DNA of 64,000 bases from Antrihabitans stalagmiti. Lineage in GTDB: Bacteria > Actinomycetota > Actinomycetes > Mycobacteriales > Mycobacteriaceae. The first letter of the stretch is position 1; every line of letters begins with the position of its first letter. A model generated the notes under the pieces. It had not been told where the DNA came from. It saw only the letters and a list, made by a program, of their open reading frames with translations, and searched no databases. Of the stretch, positions 33,461-47,100 are shown one piece after another. The translations under genes were made by a program, and so were the position numbers. The DNA lies in the NCBI RefSeq assembly GCF_016482825.1, contig NZ_JAEMNV010000002.1:248001-312000 (forward strand), in the 5' to 3' direction.

Positions 33461-36400
33461 CACTGCTCCCATTCCGGTCGTTGCTGCGAGGCGAGGACGT
33501 GCCGGATCAGTTCACTGGAATCCATGTCGTCGATCGTTGGTCCGTTTGTGTTCGGTCCGGCCGCCCCGATTGGATCAGCCACAACCGAATCGTCGTTCGT
33601 TCCGCTTGTAACAGCCAGTCGCAGCAGTGGTTCGAGCATGCCGCTCGTGCGCAGCGCCCCGAGCGGAATACTCGCGAGTCGGCGCCGGAGGTCGGCATCG
33701 GTCGCGCGGTCCGACGTCGACTCGTCGGTATAGCCGAGCCTTTCCAGCAACCAATCGGACAGCTTTGTCACAGTCGGGTAATCGAAGACCACCGCCACAC
33801 CGGCGTTGAGGCCCGTCGCCGACCTGAGCTTGTTGCGCATTTCGATGGCAGCGAGTGAATCGAATCCGAGTTCACTGAAGGCGATGTCAGGTTCGATCTC
33901 CGATGCCGACCCGTGGCCGAGGATCTCAGCGACAATCCGGCGCAGCAGTTCGACTACGTACTCACGGCGTCGATCGCCCGGTAGCGCAGCAAGTTTCGCG
34001 AGGTTCGCCGCAGACTCGTCACCGGCTTCCGCCCGACTCCGTGCGCCGCTCGGCACGAGACCACGCAGCAGCGCAGGCAACTCCCCTCCTGCAGTGCGTA
34101 AGGCGGTGCGATCGATGTGAGCGGGCAGCACGATCGCGTCGGGTCCCGAGATCGCGCTGTCGAACAGCCGCATTGCAGTGGCGGGGTCCAACGGCATGAT
34201 GCCACTGCGCCGAATTCGCTGCATCTGCAAGTCGGTGACTTCCAGGCCCATTCGCGCACCATCCCACGGACCCCAGGCCAATGACGTTGCCGCGAGTCCG
34301 AGTCCGCGTCGATACGCGGCGAGCGCATCGAGGTACACGTTTGCCGCCGCGTACCCGCCCTGGCCGATCGGCAGAACCATTCCGCCGACCGAGGAATACA
34401 GGGCGAACAGTCCGAGCTTGCAATCCATCGTCAGTTCGTGCAGATTCCAGGCGCCGTCGACCTTCGCAGCGAAGACGTTGTCGAGTCGTTCGTCGGTAAG
34501 CGACGCGATGACACCGTCGTCCAGAATGCCGGCCGTGTGCACCACACCCGTGAGTTGACCGGTCTCGGAGATGTCGTTCAGCAAGCGGCGCAATGCCTCT
34601 CGATCGGCGATGTCGCACGCAACGACGTCGACGCGCGCGCCGAGTTCGACTAGACGTGCACGGACGTCGGCAGCACCCGGAGCGTCCGGACCGCGCCTGC
34701 TCGCAAGTACAAGACGGCGCGCGCCGTGTTCACGTACGAGGTGTGCTGCGACATGCGCGCCGAGCACACCCGTGCCACCCGTGACCAATATCGTTCCAGC
34801 GGAACAGTTCGGATCGAGGACATCCGTCCTGCGCGCCTGCTCGACCGGCGCGAGTCGTGGCACGAGATACTGGCCGTTGCGGACGGCGAACTCCGGCTCT
34901 GCGGTCCCGACAAGTACACCGATCTCGAGGGCAGCGGTCGCGTCGACGTCGACGAGGATGATCCGTCCCGGTTGCTCTGCTTGCGCGGCTCGCACGAGTC
35001 CCCAAATCGGCGCTACAGCGAGATCGGATACATCGCTCCCCGGCAGTGCCACCGCACCGCTGGTGACAACAACCAGGTGGCTGTCAGCGAACCGTTCGTC
35101 ACCCAAAAATGCCTGCAAGACAACGAGTATGCGGCTCGTGCTCGCTCGAGCCGCCGTTGGGGAACCGACACCGGAGTGTATGCACCGAGCGACGATGACC
35201 GGCGCCACCTCTCCGCCCGCAGCGATGTCCTCCCACGTGGTCGAGACGACGGCGACAGCGGCAGGCGGTTCGATCGGCTGCCAGTCGATGCGGAACAGCA
35301 AATCATGTTCCGGTGCAGCAATATTCAGCTGCTCCAACGCGACCGGCCTCGCGACGATCCGCTGCGCGGAGAACACGGGGCGACCGGTTCGGTCGCTGAC
35401 CACTACGGATACAGCGTCGGGGCCGGACGGCGTGATGCGGACCCTGACGGCAGTCGCGCCAGTTGCGTGCAGTTCGACGTCCTGCCAGGCGAAAGGTAGT
35501 GCGGCGGTGTCCCTCCGCGAGGCAACCAAACCCGCGTGCAGGATTGCGTCGAGCAGGGCGGGGTGTATGCCGAAGCCGTCGGTGTCGACACCGGACGGCA
35601 CCACGACGTCGGCGAGTACGGCTCCATCAGCCTGCCAGAGTTGCTGCACCCCACGGAAAGCGTTGCCGTACCCGTAGCCGTGATCGGCCAGGTTCTCGTA
35701 GCCCTTCGACACGTCGAGCGAGGTCGCGCCAACGGGAGGCCAGACCGACCGATCGTCCGCGGGCACCGACGTTGCTTCGGCCAGCGTTCCCTCCGCGTGC
35801 AGTGTCCATTCGTGTGCGCGGTCGCCCCGCGAATACACCGCAACAGCGTGCCCGTCACCCTGATCCGACTCGGCGACCACCTGGATCGCAACTCCGCCGG
35901 TTTCAGGCAGCGGCAGTGCTGCGCGAATCGTCATCTCCCGCAGAGCAGTAGCGCCGACCTCGTCGCCGGCGCGCAGTAGAAGTTCGACGAAAGCCGCGCC
36001 TGGAAGCAAAGCGTGGCCGAAGATTCGGTGGTCGGACAGCCAGGGGTGCGATTGCAGCGACAACCGGCCCGTCATGATCACACCACCCGACGTTGGCGAC
36101 TCGACCATGGCTGCGACGAGCGGGTGGCCGGTCGACCCGAGACCGACGTCCGCGACGGCACCGCCTACCTTGGTAAGCCAGAAACGTTGCCGCTGAAATG
36201 GATACAGCGGTAGATCAACCTGACGTGCGCCCGTTCCCGCAAAATATCGAGACCAGTCGACAACACCGCCCGCCGCATGGAAACGTCCGAGCCCGGTGAG
36301 GAGGGCGTCGACTTCGTCACCGTCGCCACGCAGCAGCGGCACCGCAACGGTCGCGCTGTCGTCGTCTGCCGAGAGCATCGTTGCCAGTGCGGTACCTGGA

Positions 36401-38814
36401 CCCACTTCGACGAATCGCGTTGCGCCGTCAGCGATTGCGGCAGCGGCGCCGGCGGCGAACAACACAGGTCTGCGAATGTGATCTCGCCAGTATCGTGGCG
36501 TCCCGAAATCGTCGGCGGCGAGATCGCCCGAGAGATTCGAGACAACAGGGATCCGCTGTGGCAAGACCTCTGTCTCCGCGATCGCCGCCATGAAGTCGTC
36601 GAGGATCGGATCCATCGACGCGGAGTGGAACGCGTGCGAGACGGACAACGTGGTCGACTTCCGTCCTCGCCGACCTACCTCCGCGGCGATCTCTGCCAAC
36701 ATCTCCGATGTCCCGGAGAGCACAACTGCATTCGGGCCGTTCACCGCAGCGATCTCGACGCCGGACGGCAAGAGCGGAGTCAGGTCGGCGACGGAACCGG
36801 CCACCGCCAACATTCCGCCACCGGACGGGAGAGCCTGCATCGAACGAGCACGCGCTGCCACAACCAGCGCAGCGTTGTCGAGCGACAGCACCCCGGCTAC
36901 GTGGGCGGCGGTGATTTCGCCGACCGAATGACCGAACACGAGATCGGGACCGGCGCCCCACGACTCGAGCAACCTGGTGAGCGCAACCTCGACGACGAAC
37001 AAGCCGGTCTGGGCGACCGACGTCTGTGCCAATGCCGGTGCGTCGTCGCCCCAGACCACCGACCGCAACGACGTACCCGTGTGCGCCTCGACGGCGGCAA
37101 GGGCTTCGTCGAAAGCCGTGCGAAACACCGGGAACGTCGCGTGCAGGCGCTGCCCCATCCCGAGGCGCTGGGATCCCTGACCCGGGTACGCGAACACCGT
37201 CTTGCCTGCGAGCGCCTGCCCAATGGCCGAATCCGACAGCGCAGCAAGCAGTTCGTCGCGGTCGGAACCGAATACGACTGTGCGGTGCTGCATGCGGGCA
37301 CGGGCCGCGAGGGAAACACCGATATCCGCTACCGAGGCTTCCCGCGTCGTCGATGCCCAATCTCGCGTTCGAGAAACCTGCGCGAGAACGGCTTCCGGGG
37401 TCTTCCCTGAGAACACCCAGGGCACTGGCGCCGCCGTCGGGGCCTGCTGCGGGGTCTGCTTCTCGGTCGGCACCTGGGCAGGCGGCTCTTCGAGGATGAT
37501 GTGTGCGTTCGTTCCGCTGATCCCGAACGACGAGATACCGGCTCGTCGTGGGCGCCCGGCAGTGTTCCACGGCTGCGCCTCGGTGAGCAGTCGGACAGCC
37601 TCCGCAGGCCAGTCGACATGTGGGCTCGGAGCATCGACATGCAAGGTTGCGGGCATAACTCCGTGGCGCATCGCCATGGCCATCTTGATCACGCCGGTTA
37701 CACCGGCCGCGGCTTGCGTATGACCGATGTTCGACTTGATCGAGCCAAGCCAGATGGGTCGCGAGCGGTCGCTGCCGTAGGTGGCGACGATTGCTCCGGC
37801 CTCGATCGGATCGCCGAGTGTGGTTCCTGTGCCGTGGCCCTCGATGATGTCCACATCGTCCGTGCCGAGCCCCGCGTTTGCCAGTGCCGCACGGATGACT
37901 CGCTCCTGCGCGGGACCGTTCGGCGCCGTCAGGCCGTTGCTTGTGCCGTCCTGATTGACCGCTGAACCACGCATCACCGCCAGTATTCGCCGACCATTCC
38001 GCTTGGCCGCCGAAAGCCGTTCCAGCACAACCATGGCCGCACCTTCGGCCCACCCGACACCGTCTGCCGCTGCGGCAAAGGACTTGCATCGCCCGTCGGG
38101 AGAGAGTCCGCGCTGCCGCGACATCTCGACGAAGACACTCGGCGTCGCCATGACCGACACACCGCCGACGAGTGCAAGACCGCATTCGCCCGCACGCAAC
38201 GCCGCCGCTGCCTGATGCATCGCAACCAACGAGGACGAACACGCTGTGTCGAGAGTGACCGCAGGCCCCGTCAGGCCGAACGAGTACGCGATCCGCCCGG
38301 ACACAACCGAGCCCAACTGGTTCGTGTGCCCGTAGTCGTGGTACATCACGCCTGTGAATACGCCGGTATCGCTGCCGCGCAACGAGACCGGGTCGATCCG
38401 GGCATCTTCGAGCGCTTCCCACGACGTCTCGAGCAGCAGCCGTTGCTGTGGATCGGTGGCAAGCGCGTCGCGTGGACTGATCCCGAAGAATGCGGCGTCG
38501 AAATCGCCTGCGTCGTAGAGGAATCCGCCGTTGCGGACGTACGATCGTCCAGCTCTGCCAGGCTCGGGATCGTAAAGGTCGGCGCTCCAACCCCGATCCG
38601 TCGGGAAACCTCCGATGGCGTCGCGCCCGTCTGCGACCATGTCCCACAACTGATCGCGCGACGCCACACCACCGGGCAACCTGCACGAAGCGCCGACGAT
38701 CGCGATGGGTTCGGTGCGCGCAGTCGCCAATTGTTTGTTCTTCGTGCGCAGTTCGTCGATCTCCAGCACCGATCGCCGGAGGGCTTCGACAAGCCTGTTG
38801 TCCGAGTTGCTCAT
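33460..38814 (-). CDS. PKS D: KS-AT(malonyl)-DH-KR-ACP
   Basis: Single-module type I PKS of 1784 residues. N-terminal docking helix of the LVEALRRS class, KS Cys192, AT Ser630 in GHSVG with HAFH near 729 (malonyl-CoA), DH with [10 protein letters not shown] near 929 and HPALLD near 1087, KR with GGTGVLG near 1347, ILDD and QGGYAAAN near 1489, ACP Ser1653. The C-terminal tail is of the [12 protein letters not shown] type. Predicted output is one double bond. Its AT is preceded by a longer linker ([19 protein letters not shown]) shared in style with PKS B rather than with the repeated cassettes, and its codon use matches that of PKS B and C. An ATGA overlap of 4 bases joins it to PKS C, implying translational coupling. 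Confidence 0.95.
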   Translation of the reverse strand: MSNSDNRLVEALRRSVLEIDELRTKNKQLATARTEPIAIVGASCRLPGGVASRDQLWDMVADGRDAIGGFPTDRGWSADLYDPEPGRAGRSYVRNGGFLYDAGDFDAAFFGISPRDALATDPQQRLLLETSWEALEDARIDPVSLRGSDTGVFTGVMYHDYGHTNQLGSVVSGRIAYSFGLTGPAVTLDTACSSSLVAMHQAAAALRAGECGLALVGGVSVMATPSVFVEMSRQRGLSPDGRCKSFAAAADGVGWAEGAAMVVLERLSAAKRNGRRILAVMRGSAVNQDGTSNGLTAPNGPAQERVIRAALANAGLGTDDVDIIEGHGTGTTLGDPIEAGAIVATYGSDRSRPIWLGSIKSNIGHTQAAAGVTGVIKMAMAMRHGVMPATLHVDAPSPHVDWPAEAVRLLTEAQPWNTAGRPRRAGISSFGISGTNAHIILEEPPAQVPTEKQTPQQAPTAAPVPWVFSGKTPEAVLAQVSRTRDWASTTREASVADIGVSLAARARMQHRTVVFGSDRDELLAALSDSAIGQALAGKTVFAYPGQGSQRLGMGQRLHATFPVFRTAFDEALAAVEAHTGTSLRSVVWGDDAPALAQTSVAQTGLFVVEVALTRLLESWGAGPDLVFGHSVGEITAAHVAGVLSLDNAALVVAARARSMQALPSGGGMLAVAGSVADLTPLLPSGVEIAAVNGPNAVVLSGTSEMLAEIAAEVGRRGRKSTTLSVSHAFHSASMDPILDDFMAAIAETEVLPQRIPVVSNLSGDLAADDFGTPRYWRDHIRRPVLFAAGAAAAIADGATRFVEVGPGTALATMLSADDDSATVAVPLLRGDGDEVDALLTGLGRFHAAGGVVDWSRYFAGTGARQVDLPLYPFQRQRFWLTKVGGAVADVGLGSTGHPLVAAMVESPTSGGVIMTGRLSLQSHPWLSDHRIFGHALLPGAAFVELLLRAGDEVGATALREMTIRAALPLPETGGVAIQVVAESDQGDGHAVAVYSRGDRAHEWTLHAEGTLAEATSVPADDRSVWPPVGATSLDVSKGYENLADHGYGYGNAFRGVQQLWQADGAVLADVVVPSGVDTDGFGIHPALLDAILHAGLVASRRDTAALPFAWQDVELHATGATAVRVRITPSGPDAVSVVVSDRTGRPVFSAQRIVARPVALEQLNIAAPEHDLLFRIDWQPIEPPAAVAVVSTTWEDIAAGGEVAPVIVARCIHSGVGSPTAARASTSRILVVLQAFLGDERFADSHLVVVTSGAVALPGSDVSDLAVAPIWGLVRAAQAEQPGRIILVDVDATAALEIGVLVGTAEPEFAVRNGQYLVPRLAPVEQARRTDVLDPNCSAGTILVTGGTGVLGAHVAAHLVREHGARRLVLASRRGPDAPGAADVRARLVELGARVDVVACDIADREALRRLLNDISETGQLTGVVHTAGILDDGVIASLTDERLDNVFAAKVDGAWNLHELTMDCKLGLFALYSSVGGMVLPIGQGGYAAANVYLDALAAYRRGLGLAATSLAWGPWDGARMGLEVTDLQMQRIRRSGIMPLDPATAMRLFDSAISGPDAIVLPAHIDRTALRTAGGELPALLRGLVPSGARSRAEAGDESAANLAKLAALPGDRRREYVVELLRRIVAEILGHGSASEIEPDIAFSELGFDSLAAIEMRNKLRSATGLNAGVAVVFDYPTVTKLSDWLLERLGYTDESTSDRATDADLRRRLASIPLGALRTSGMLEPLLRLAVTSGTNDDSVVADPIGAAGPNTNGPTIDDMDSSELIRHVLASQQRPEWEQ
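33466..33470 (-). promoter_or_regulatory. Ribosome binding site deciding the start of PKS E
   Basis: The minus strand reads GGGAG, 5 bases before the ATG at 33460. It lies within the codons that follow the alternative ATG at 33472, so it can serve only the downstream start. That start also forms a TGATG overlap with the stop of PKS D. Confidence 0.6.
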
Positions 38815-41800
38815 GACGACCGATCCCGCTCATCGGGGTCGCCGAGTACCAGACGGATCAGGCTTTCCTCGTCCATGTCCCGGATCTCTTCTGCCCGACT
38901 ACCATTCGACGAATCAGGTGCATCGGGTGCATCGCCACCGTCGGCAAGCGCCAGGATCGCGTCGAGCAGACCCGCTCTGCGCAGTCGTTCGGGTGGGATC
39001 GTCGCAAGCAGTGCACGGATCCGGCCGTCGTCGGGCGCTGTCAAATCGGCTTCCGGGTCGGCGAGCCGAGCTGCGATGTAGTTTGCGATCGCGGTCGGTG
39101 TCGGATAGTCGAATACAGCGGTTGCCGGCAGATTTACACCCGTCGCGGACTTGAGCCGGTTGCGAAACTCGACGGCCGCGAGGGAGTCGAATCCTATTTC
39201 CTGGAAGGGCCTGTCCGGCTCGATGGCTGCCGCGCCTGTGTGTCCGAGGACGGCCGCGGCATGCTTGCGAATCAACTCGACGACTACTGCGTGCCGTTTG
39301 CCCGGTGCGAGCGCAGCCAGATCGACTACGACCGCAGACGAGCCGGACACCGCCCCACGGCGACGGCTCGGCGCGACCGCATCGAAGATCGGGGGCAGTA
39401 CAGAGGCGGGATCCACCGAACCGAGTTCCAACCGAACCGGAATCAGCACTGCGTGCGGCGATCCGAGCGCATCGTCCAACGCCGACAGCGCGGCCGCCGG
39501 CGCGATAGTGCGAATACCGCTGCGGGCAGCACGGTTACGGGTGACCTCGTCCGCCCTGCCTGCCATGCCATCCGGTCCAGCCCATGGCCCGTAAGCCAGG
39601 GCCACGGCAGCCTGTCCGCGGGCCCGACGGTAGGACGCGAGACCGTCGAGATACGCGTTGGCTGCGGCATAGTTGCCCTGACCAGCAGAGCCGAGCACAC
39701 CCGCGACCGACGAGACAAGCACAAAGAACGAAAGGTCAAGGCCCTCGGTTGCCTCGTGCAGGTGCCACGCACCCGAGACCTTCGGAGCGGCAACAGTGGA
39801 CAGTCGCTCAGCGGTCAGCGAGGCGATGACACCGTCGTCCAGCACGCCCGCCGCATGGACTACGCCGACCAGCGGACGCTCGGCGACGATCCCGGCTACC
39901 AAGCGCTGCAGCGCGGTGCGATCGGCAACGTCACATTGCTCGGTCTGTACACGCGCGCCTGCCGACCGTAGTTCCTCCGCGATTACACCCGCGTCGCCAC
40001 GCCGGCTCGCCAGCACGACGTCGCGCACTCCATGAACATCGACGAGGTGTCGGGCGAGCGCAGCACCGACGACGCCGGTCCCGCCGGTCACGAGTACTGC
40101 CCCAGCGGCGATGGGAGTCGTCGGTACAGCGCGAACCGACCTGACCAAGCGAGCCGCCCGAATTTCGTTGTCCCGTAACAGCAGCTGCGGTTCTCCGGAC
40201 GCCGACACACGTTCGATGAGCGGCCCGCCGATCTCGGTGTGAGCGTCGACGTCGAGGAGTACGAACCGATCCGGCTCCTCCGCCTGCGCGGAGCGGAGCA
40301 GTCCCCACACGGCGGAGCCTGCCAGGTCGGTGACGTCACCGTCTTCCTTCCCGACTGCACCCGAGGTCACAACCAGAAGGCGCGCGTCGGTGAACCGCGG
40401 ATCACTGATCCACTCTTGCACCGCCGTCAAGGTGTTCAAGCATGCTGTTCCTACATCGTGCGGGTTCGCCTGCGCCAGAACAACTCTCCTGCAATCGACG
40501 ACGACGACACCCGGCACTTGCGATTCACCGGCCGCAACGTCGCGCCACCACGCCCAGTCCACCGGAGGTGTCGCAGACTCGGAAACCGGCACCCAGTCGA
40601 CGACGTAGGACGTTCGGTCGTGCTGCGCGATCGCATCGGTCGATACCGCGCGCATGGTCATCGACCGCACCGACAACACGGGTAGTCCTGCGGCGTCGGC
40701 GATGTCGATCGTTGTGCCGTTGGTGCCGGTTGTTGCGATGCGCGCGCGAACAGCACCGGGGCAGGGTGCGTGGATCGCGATACCCTCCCAGGCGAACGGC
40801 ACCATGGTCTCGAGGTCGTCTGCACCGCGACCAACTGCTTGCGCGTGCAGTACCGAATCGAGCAGCCGGGGATCGAACGCGAATGCGCTTGTGGTGACCT
40901 CGTTCTCGTCGACAACGGCCTCCACCAGCAGCGCGTCGCGGTGTTGCCACACCCGCCGCAACGCGCGGAACGTCGGACCGTATTCGAGCCCGGCGGCGCC
41001 GAGTCGGTGGTACAGGTCGTCGATCGCGAGCTCGACCGCGTCGGCGGGTGGCCACACCGCAACGGTGTCGACCGTGTCACTCGGTCGATGCTCTGCGACA
41101 ACGCTTTCGGCAAGAACACCTTCGGCGTGACAGGTCCAACCGTCGTGCACATCGTCGCGTTTCGAGTAGATCGCGAACGTCCGATCGATGTCCTCCTCGT
41201 CGCCACGCACCGCCACCTGCACCGCCACACCTCCGGTGGCCGGAATCACCAGCGGGGCTCGCAGTGTCAACTCCTGTACGACCGGACGGCCACACGAAGT
41301 GCCGACCGCCAGCGCAAGGTCGACGAATCCCGTTGCCGGAAAGACGATGTGCCCGTGGACCAGATGATCGGACAGCCACGGCTGATCGGCCGACGACAAC
41401 CAGCCGCTCACCCGCACTCCACCCGAATCCGGTTCGTCGAGCCCCGCACGCAGGACCGGATGAGACCATCCGACCAATCCCGAACCCGACACGTCACGAC
41501 GCGCGGACGAGAGCCAATAGTGTTGCCGTTGAAAGGCATAGGTCGGCAGGTCGACCCGGTGCCCACCCGCGCCGGCAAACACCTGTGCCCAGTCCACGTC
41601 GGCTCCCGACGTGAACAACTGCCCGACCCCGGTCAGCAGCGACCGCACTTCAGGCTGCTCCCGTCGCATCGATGCCACAGTCACCACATCGGCGCCGACA
41701 GTCGCCGCGACCATTGCCGACGCCGAACGTCCCGGTCCGACCTCGACGAACCGCGTGCCCCCCGAAGCAACCGCTGCCGCGACGCCGTCCGCAAATCGCA

Positions 41801-44135
41801 CGGTCTCACGCACATGGCGCACCCAGTACTTCGGATCGGTGAACAAATCGGATTCGAGCTGTCCGGTCACATTCGACACCAGAGGAATTCGTGGTGGACG
41901 TAACGTCAACTTCTCCACCAGGGCACCGAAGGAGGCCAGCATCGGCACCATCGACTCGGAGTGAAACGCATGCGATACCGCAAGACGCCGCGTCCGCCGA
42001 TCCGCCGAGCGGCGCTCGAACTCCGCGATGCCGAGCTCCGGACCCGACAGCACTACCGAACCCGGTGCGTTCACCGCCGCAACCGATACACCGATCGGGA
42101 GTACCCCGACTTCGTCCTCGCCAACCTCGACCGCCACCATCGCACCACCCGGCGGTAGTGCAGCCATCAACTCTCCGCGCGCAGTCACCAGTCGCACGGC
42201 ATCGTCGACCGACAACACGCCTGCAACGTGTGCAGCGGTGATTTCGCCGATCGAATGCCCGATCAGCAGATCCGGTACGACGCCCCACGATTCGAGCAGT
42301 CGAGCCAAGGCGACCTCGACGGCGAACAGTCCGCGCTGGGTGTGCTCCGTTTGATCGAGATCGGTCTCCGGATCGAACAACCACGCCGGGTCGCAGATCT
42401 CGCGTACCGCGTTCGCGAATACACCGAACGTGTCGAACAGTTGCTTGCCCATACCTGCCCACTGCGCACCCTGGCCCGGAAAGACGAACACCGTCTCACC
42501 CGAAACACCCCGCACGCCAACCAGTTCAGCCAACCCTGCCATCGACTCTTCCCGATCGGCACCCACCGCCACCGCCCGATACTCGAGGCGTGCCCGAGCC
42601 GCGAGCGATACGCCAACGTCCAACGTCGACGTATGCGGACGACGAGTCAGCCAGCTCCGCAGGCGTTCCGACTGTGCAGCAACGGCTTCCGCCGACCGAC
42701 CGGACACAACCCACGGCACGACAGGAAGTGCTACCTCGGCAGCCACAGTTGCCGCAGCCGGCGGTGCTTGCTCGACGATCACATGTGCATTGGTCCCACT
42801 GATCCCGAAAGACGACACGCCTGCCCGACGAACTCTACCGTCCGGCGACTCCCAGGTCCGCGCCTCGGTCAGCAACCGGACCTCACCTGCGGCCCAATCC
42901 ACATGCGACGAAGGCGAATCCACATGCAACGTCGCGGGCATCTCAGCGTGCCGCATCGCCTCGATCACCTTGATCACGCCGGCAACACCCGCGGCCGCCT
43001 GGGTGTGGGCCATGTTCGACTTCACCGAACCCAACCAGAGGGGACCGGCTCCGTCCCGGTCACGTCCGTAGGTGGCGAGCAACGCCTGTGCCTCGATCGG
43101 ATCGCCGAGCGGTGTGCCGGTGCCGTGCGCTTCGACCAGGTCGACGTCCTGCGTCCGCAACCCCGCACTGGCCAATGCCGAGCGAATGACCCGCTCCTGC
43201 GACGGACCGTTCGGCGCGGTCAGACCGTTACTGGCACCATCCTGATTCACTGCTGAGCCACGGATTACCCCGAGCACCCGGTGGCCGTTCGACTGCGCAT
43301 CCGCCAGCCGTTCGAGCACAAGTATTCCTGCACCCTCACCCCACGCCACACCATCAGCGCTGTCGGAGAACGACTTACACCGACCGTCCGGCGCCAGCCC
43401 ACGCTGCCGACTGAACTCCGTGAACATCGTCGGGATCGTCAGCACAGTGACCCCACCTGCCAGCGCGAGGCCGCATTCAGCGGATCGCAATGCAGCGCAG
43501 GCCTGATGGATCGCGACAAGCGAGGACGAGCACGCGGTGTCCACCGACACGGCTTGGCCGACCAATCCAAGGGAATAGGCAATACGACCGGACACGACAC
43601 TCGCGAGCATGCCACTGACGCGATAGCCGTCGACAGTGTCGTCCTGGTTGTCGACACCGTAGACACATCCACCGACGCCCGCGAATACTCCGGTATCGCT
43701 GCCCCGCAACGACACCGGATCGATGCCCGCGTCTTCCAGCGCCTCCCATGCCACTTCCAGCAGAACCCGCTGCTGTGGATCCATCGCCGTCGCCTCACGC
43801 GGACCTATTCCGAAGAACGCAGCATCGAAATCGGCGGCGCCGTATAGGAATCCGCCGGTTCGCACGTAGGACCTACCGGGCGCGTCCGGATCGGGATCGT
43901 AGAGCGCATCGTCCCAGCCACGATCGGACGGAAAGTCGCTGACAACGTCGCGACCTGTGGAAACCAAGTCCCACAACTCGTTCCGCGACGACACGCCGCC
44001 TGGAAAACGACAGCCGACTCCGACGACGGCGACCGGTCCGTTCAGCGACTCGAACCGCGTGAGACGCTTCCGTGCGCCTTGGAGTTCGAGGGTCAAGCGT
44101 TTGAGGTAGTCGAGTGTCTTCTCGTCGCGGTGCAC
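38811..44135 (-). CDS. PKS C: KS-AT(malonyl)-DH-KR-ACP
   Basis: Single-module type I PKS of 1774 residues. N-terminal docking helix of the LDYLKR class, KS Cys202, AT Ser628 in GHSIG with HAFH near 723 (malonyl-CoA), DH with [10 protein letters not shown] near 924 and DPRLLD near 1092 (Asp replaces the usual His before Pro; the catalytic Asp is kept), KR with GGTGVVG near 1352, LDD and QGNYAAAN near 1487, ACP Ser1651. The C-terminal tail is of the [12 protein letters not shown] type. Predicted output is one double bond, the first of the conjugated set if the order A to H is right. Translation starts at GTG, supported by GAGGAG 8 bases upstream and a one-base TAGTG overlap with the stop of PKS B. 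Confidence 0.95.
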   Translation of the reverse strand: MHRDEKTLDYLKRLTLELQGARKRLTRFESLNGPVAVVGVGCRFPGGVSSRNELWDLVSTGRDVVSDFPSDRGWDDALYDPDPDAPGRSYVRTGGFLYGAADFDAAFFGIGPREATAMDPQQRVLLEVAWEALEDAGIDPVSLRGSDTGVFAGVGGCVYGVDNQDDTVDGYRVSGMLASVVSGRIAYSLGLVGQAVSVDTACSSSLVAIHQACAALRSAECGLALAGGVTVLTIPTMFTEFSRQRGLAPDGRCKSFSDSADGVAWGEGAGILVLERLADAQSNGHRVLGVIRGSAVNQDGASNGLTAPNGPSQERVIRSALASAGLRTQDVDLVEAHGTGTPLGDPIEAQALLATYGRDRDGAGPLWLGSVKSNMAHTQAAAGVAGVIKVIEAMRHAEMPATLHVDSPSSHVDWAAGEVRLLTEARTWESPDGRVRRAGVSSFGISGTNAHVIVEQAPPAAATVAAEVALPVVPWVVSGRSAEAVAAQSERLRSWLTRRPHTSTLDVGVSLAARARLEYRAVAVGADREESMAGLAELVGVRGVSGETVFVFPGQGAQWAGMGKQLFDTFGVFANAVREICDPAWLFDPETDLDQTEHTQRGLFAVEVALARLLESWGVVPDLLIGHSIGEITAAHVAGVLSVDDAVRLVTARGELMAALPPGGAMVAVEVGEDEVGVLPIGVSVAAVNAPGSVVLSGPELGIAEFERRSADRRTRRLAVSHAFHSESMVPMLASFGALVEKLTLRPPRIPLVSNVTGQLESDLFTDPKYWVRHVRETVRFADGVAAAVASGGTRFVEVGPGRSASAMVAATVGADVVTVASMRREQPEVRSLLTGVGQLFTSGADVDWAQVFAGAGGHRVDLPTYAFQRQHYWLSSARRDVSGSGLVGWSHPVLRAGLDEPDSGGVRVSGWLSSADQPWLSDHLVHGHIVFPATGFVDLALAVGTSCGRPVVQELTLRAPLVIPATGGVAVQVAVRGDEEDIDRTFAIYSKRDDVHDGWTCHAEGVLAESVVAEHRPSDTVDTVAVWPPADAVELAIDDLYHRLGAAGLEYGPTFRALRRVWQHRDALLVEAVVDENEVTTSAFAFDPRLLDSVLHAQAVGRGADDLETMVPFAWEGIAIHAPCPGAVRARIATTGTNGTTIDIADAAGLPVLSVRSMTMRAVSTDAIAQHDRTSYVVDWVPVSESATPPVDWAWWRDVAAGESQVPGVVVVDCRRVVLAQANPHDVGTACLNTLTAVQEWISDPRFTDARLLVVTSGAVGKEDGDVTDLAGSAVWGLLRSAQAEEPDRFVLLDVDAHTEIGGPLIERVSASGEPQLLLRDNEIRAARLVRSVRAVPTTPIAAGAVLVTGGTGVVGAALARHLVDVHGVRDVVLASRRGDAGVIAEELRSAGARVQTEQCDVADRTALQRLVAGIVAERPLVGVVHAAGVLDDGVIASLTAERLSTVAAPKVSGAWHLHEATEGLDLSFFVLVSSVAGVLGSAGQGNYAAANAYLDGLASYRRARGQAAVALAYGPWAGPDGMAGRADEVTRNRAARSGIRTIAPAAALSALDDALGSPHAVLIPVRLELGSVDPASVLPPIFDAVAPSRRRGAVSGSSAVVVDLAALAPGKRHAVVVELIRKHAAAVLGHTGAAAIEPDRPFQEIGFDSLAAVEFRNRLKSATGVNLPATAVFDYPTPTAIANYIAARLADPEADLTAPDDGRIRALLATIPPERLRRAGLLDAILALADGGDAPDAPDSSNGSRAEEIRDMDEESLIRLVLGDPDERDRSS

Positions 44136-47100
44136 TATTTCAGCTCCTCGTCGATGAGGTCGAACATCTCGTCGAGGTCGGCCTGGGCGATCGAATCGGC
44201 TGTAACCGCAGGGACTCCACTCTCGCGCACAACGCCGCCGTCCAGTTCGGTCAGTGCGCGCAGCAGCTTCGTCGAGATCGCTTTGCGTACGTCGGCATCG
44301 GCGGGGCTCTGATTCACCATGGCCAATGCGCGATCGAGCATCGTCAGAACGTCCAGCTCACCCTCCGCGGCGGAGGGACCGAGCCGCTGCAGCAGATAGG
44401 CGGCGATGGCTGCCGGTGTGGGGTGGTCGAAAACGGTCGTCGCCGGAAGTTGTAGACCTGTGACTGCTTTGAGTCGGTTGCGTAGTTCGACCGAGGTCAG
44501 TGAGTCGAAGCCGAGATCGTGAAAGTTCGCTTCCGGGTCGACCTGCTCAGGCTTGCGGTGACCGAGCACAGTGGCGATCTGGGACCGGACTGTCTCCAAC
44601 AGTCGTTTCGCTTGCTGCTCGGCGGTCAAGCCGTCCAGTTGCAGAGCAGCGTCGGCGGGTCGCCCGTTCGCTGCCTCGGGGCGACCACCGACGATTTCGC
44701 GCAAGATCGGCGGTACGGGCGACTCCCGCGCTGCTGAACGGAGACCCGCGATATCGAAGCGCGCCGCGACCACGGCGGGGGCAACGTGTGCAACGGCGGC
44801 ATCGAAGAGGCCCAACCCGGCCTCGGTCGCCAATGGATACATTCCACCCCGCGCCATCCGAGTCGTATCGGAGCTGTCGAGCGTTCCGCCCATGCCGACC
44901 TCGGCCGACCACAGACCCCAGTCGATCGAGACGGCCGTTAGGCCCATCGATCGCCGATGCTCGGCCAAATCGTCCAGAAACGCATTCGCCGCAGCGTAAT
45001 TGGCTTGCCCCGGCGCCCCGAAGACACCCGCGACCGAGGAGAACAGCACGAACCACGCAAGTGCACGATCGGCGGTCGACTCGTGCAGGTACCACGCTGC
45101 ATCGGCTTTCGGTGCCAACGCGGTTCGCATCCGCTGCGGTGTCAACGCCGCGACAGTCCCATCGTCCAGTACACCGGCAGCATGGATCACCGCGGTCAGC
45201 GGATGCTGCTCGGATATTCCGGCGACGAGTGCCGCACATTCCGCGCGATCGGATACGTCACAAGCGACCAACTCGACGCTAGCGCCCAGTTCGTCGAGCT
45301 CCTCGTACAGTCGATCCGCACCTGGTGCCGCAGGACCACTTCGACTCGCCAACACCAGGTGTCGCACGCCGTGCTCGATCACGAGATGTCGCGCCAGTTC
45401 GGAGCCGAGTCCACCCGTCCCGCCGGTGATCAGAACCGTGCCGTTCGGATTCAGCTGCTGCGGCACGGTGAGCACGATCTTGCCGACATGGCGCGCCTGG
45501 CCGAAGTAGCGGAAAGCGTCGGGTGCTTGCCGGACATCCCATCCCGACACCGGAAGGGGCGCCAACTTTCCAGCGTCGAACAGAGCAGTCAGGTCACTGA
45601 GCATCGCGCCGATCCGGTCCCGATCCACGTCGGCGAGATCGATTGCGCGATAACGCACGCCGCCGTGGCTGCTCCCGATCTCAGTCGAGTCGCGGATATC
45701 GGTCTTGCCCATCTCGACGAACCAACCGCCGCGCGGCAGCAACCGCAGACCCGCATCGACAAAGTCGCCCGCCAGCGAATCGAGCACCACGTCCATTCCC
45801 GCACCGTCGGTCGCGGCGAGGAACTGCTCCTCGAACTCGAGTGTGCGTGAATCGGCGATGCGGTCAGCGGCAATGCCCAAACCTTCTACGGTGGACCACT
45901 TTCCGCGACTTGCCGTGGCATAGACCTCCAGGCCCCACAGCCGCGCCAACGCAACCGCTGCCATGCCGACCCCGCCTGCTGCGGCATGCACGAGCAATCG
46001 TTGCCCAGCGGTGACTCCCGCGGTATCCGCCAACGCGAACAATGCAGTGAGGTATACCGTCGGCACACCAGCCGCCTGCGCGAAGGACCAGCCCGCCGGT
46101 AGGCGCGTGAGCAGGCGGTGATCGGTCACCACAGCCGAACCACCCTCGGGCGCAAGGCCCATCACCGAGTCACCGACGGCAAGGTCGGTCACACCCGGAC
46201 CCGTCGCCGTCACGACGCCCGAGATGTCGGAAACCACCGTCACCCGGTCGGGCGCAACGACGCCCAAACACACCATCACATCCTTGAAGTTCACACCCAT
46301 CGCCCGGACGTCGACCCTGACCATCCCAGGCTCGAGGTCGCTGATCTCGGCTGAAATGGGCACGATCCCAACACCGTCCAGCATGCCGCGGTTGACAACC
46401 TCCAGCCGCCAACCACTCTCGGGCAGGTCGGCAGCGGTGTCCGCGGTGACGAGTCGAGGCACCGAGAGGACATCGTTTCGCACGGCAATTTCTGGCTCGC
46501 CCAATGTCGGCAGCCCGGCGTAGGTCACCTCCTGATGGTCGCCGTCCCTGACCACCAACGTGATTCGACCAGGGTCCTCGGCCTGAGCCGATCGCACCAG
46601 ACCCCGCACAGCACCGCCGACGACGCCGCGCTCTACCACCACGACCAGATGCGAACCGCTGAGGGGCTCGCTTGCCATGAACCCCTGGAGCAGCGTCAGC
46701 ACCAGCTCCGTTACCGCAGATACTCTCGCCGGTAGGCCGCGATGATCCTCCGCTGCAGCACAATCGACAACCAGAACATCGGGAACAGCAGCGGCACCGT
46801 CGAGCGCATCGGCCCATTGGGTCACACGAGTCGTCAGGACGGTGCCGACTTCGCCGTCGTGGCGCCAGTCGCCCAGTTCGGACCAGCGCACCTGGTGCAA
46901 GACCGGCGTTTCTCGGAAACCGCTGTCGGCCAATTGATCCGCAGTCAGAGCGCGCGCGATCATTCGCCGAACCGAGACCACAACACGCCCGGCATCGTCG
47001 AAGGCAACCAACCCACCCGCCAACCCGCCCTCGTTGTCGCCCGACATCGTCGTCCGAACACGCAGGCGGTGGGCGCCCGACGCGGACAACACCGCGCCCT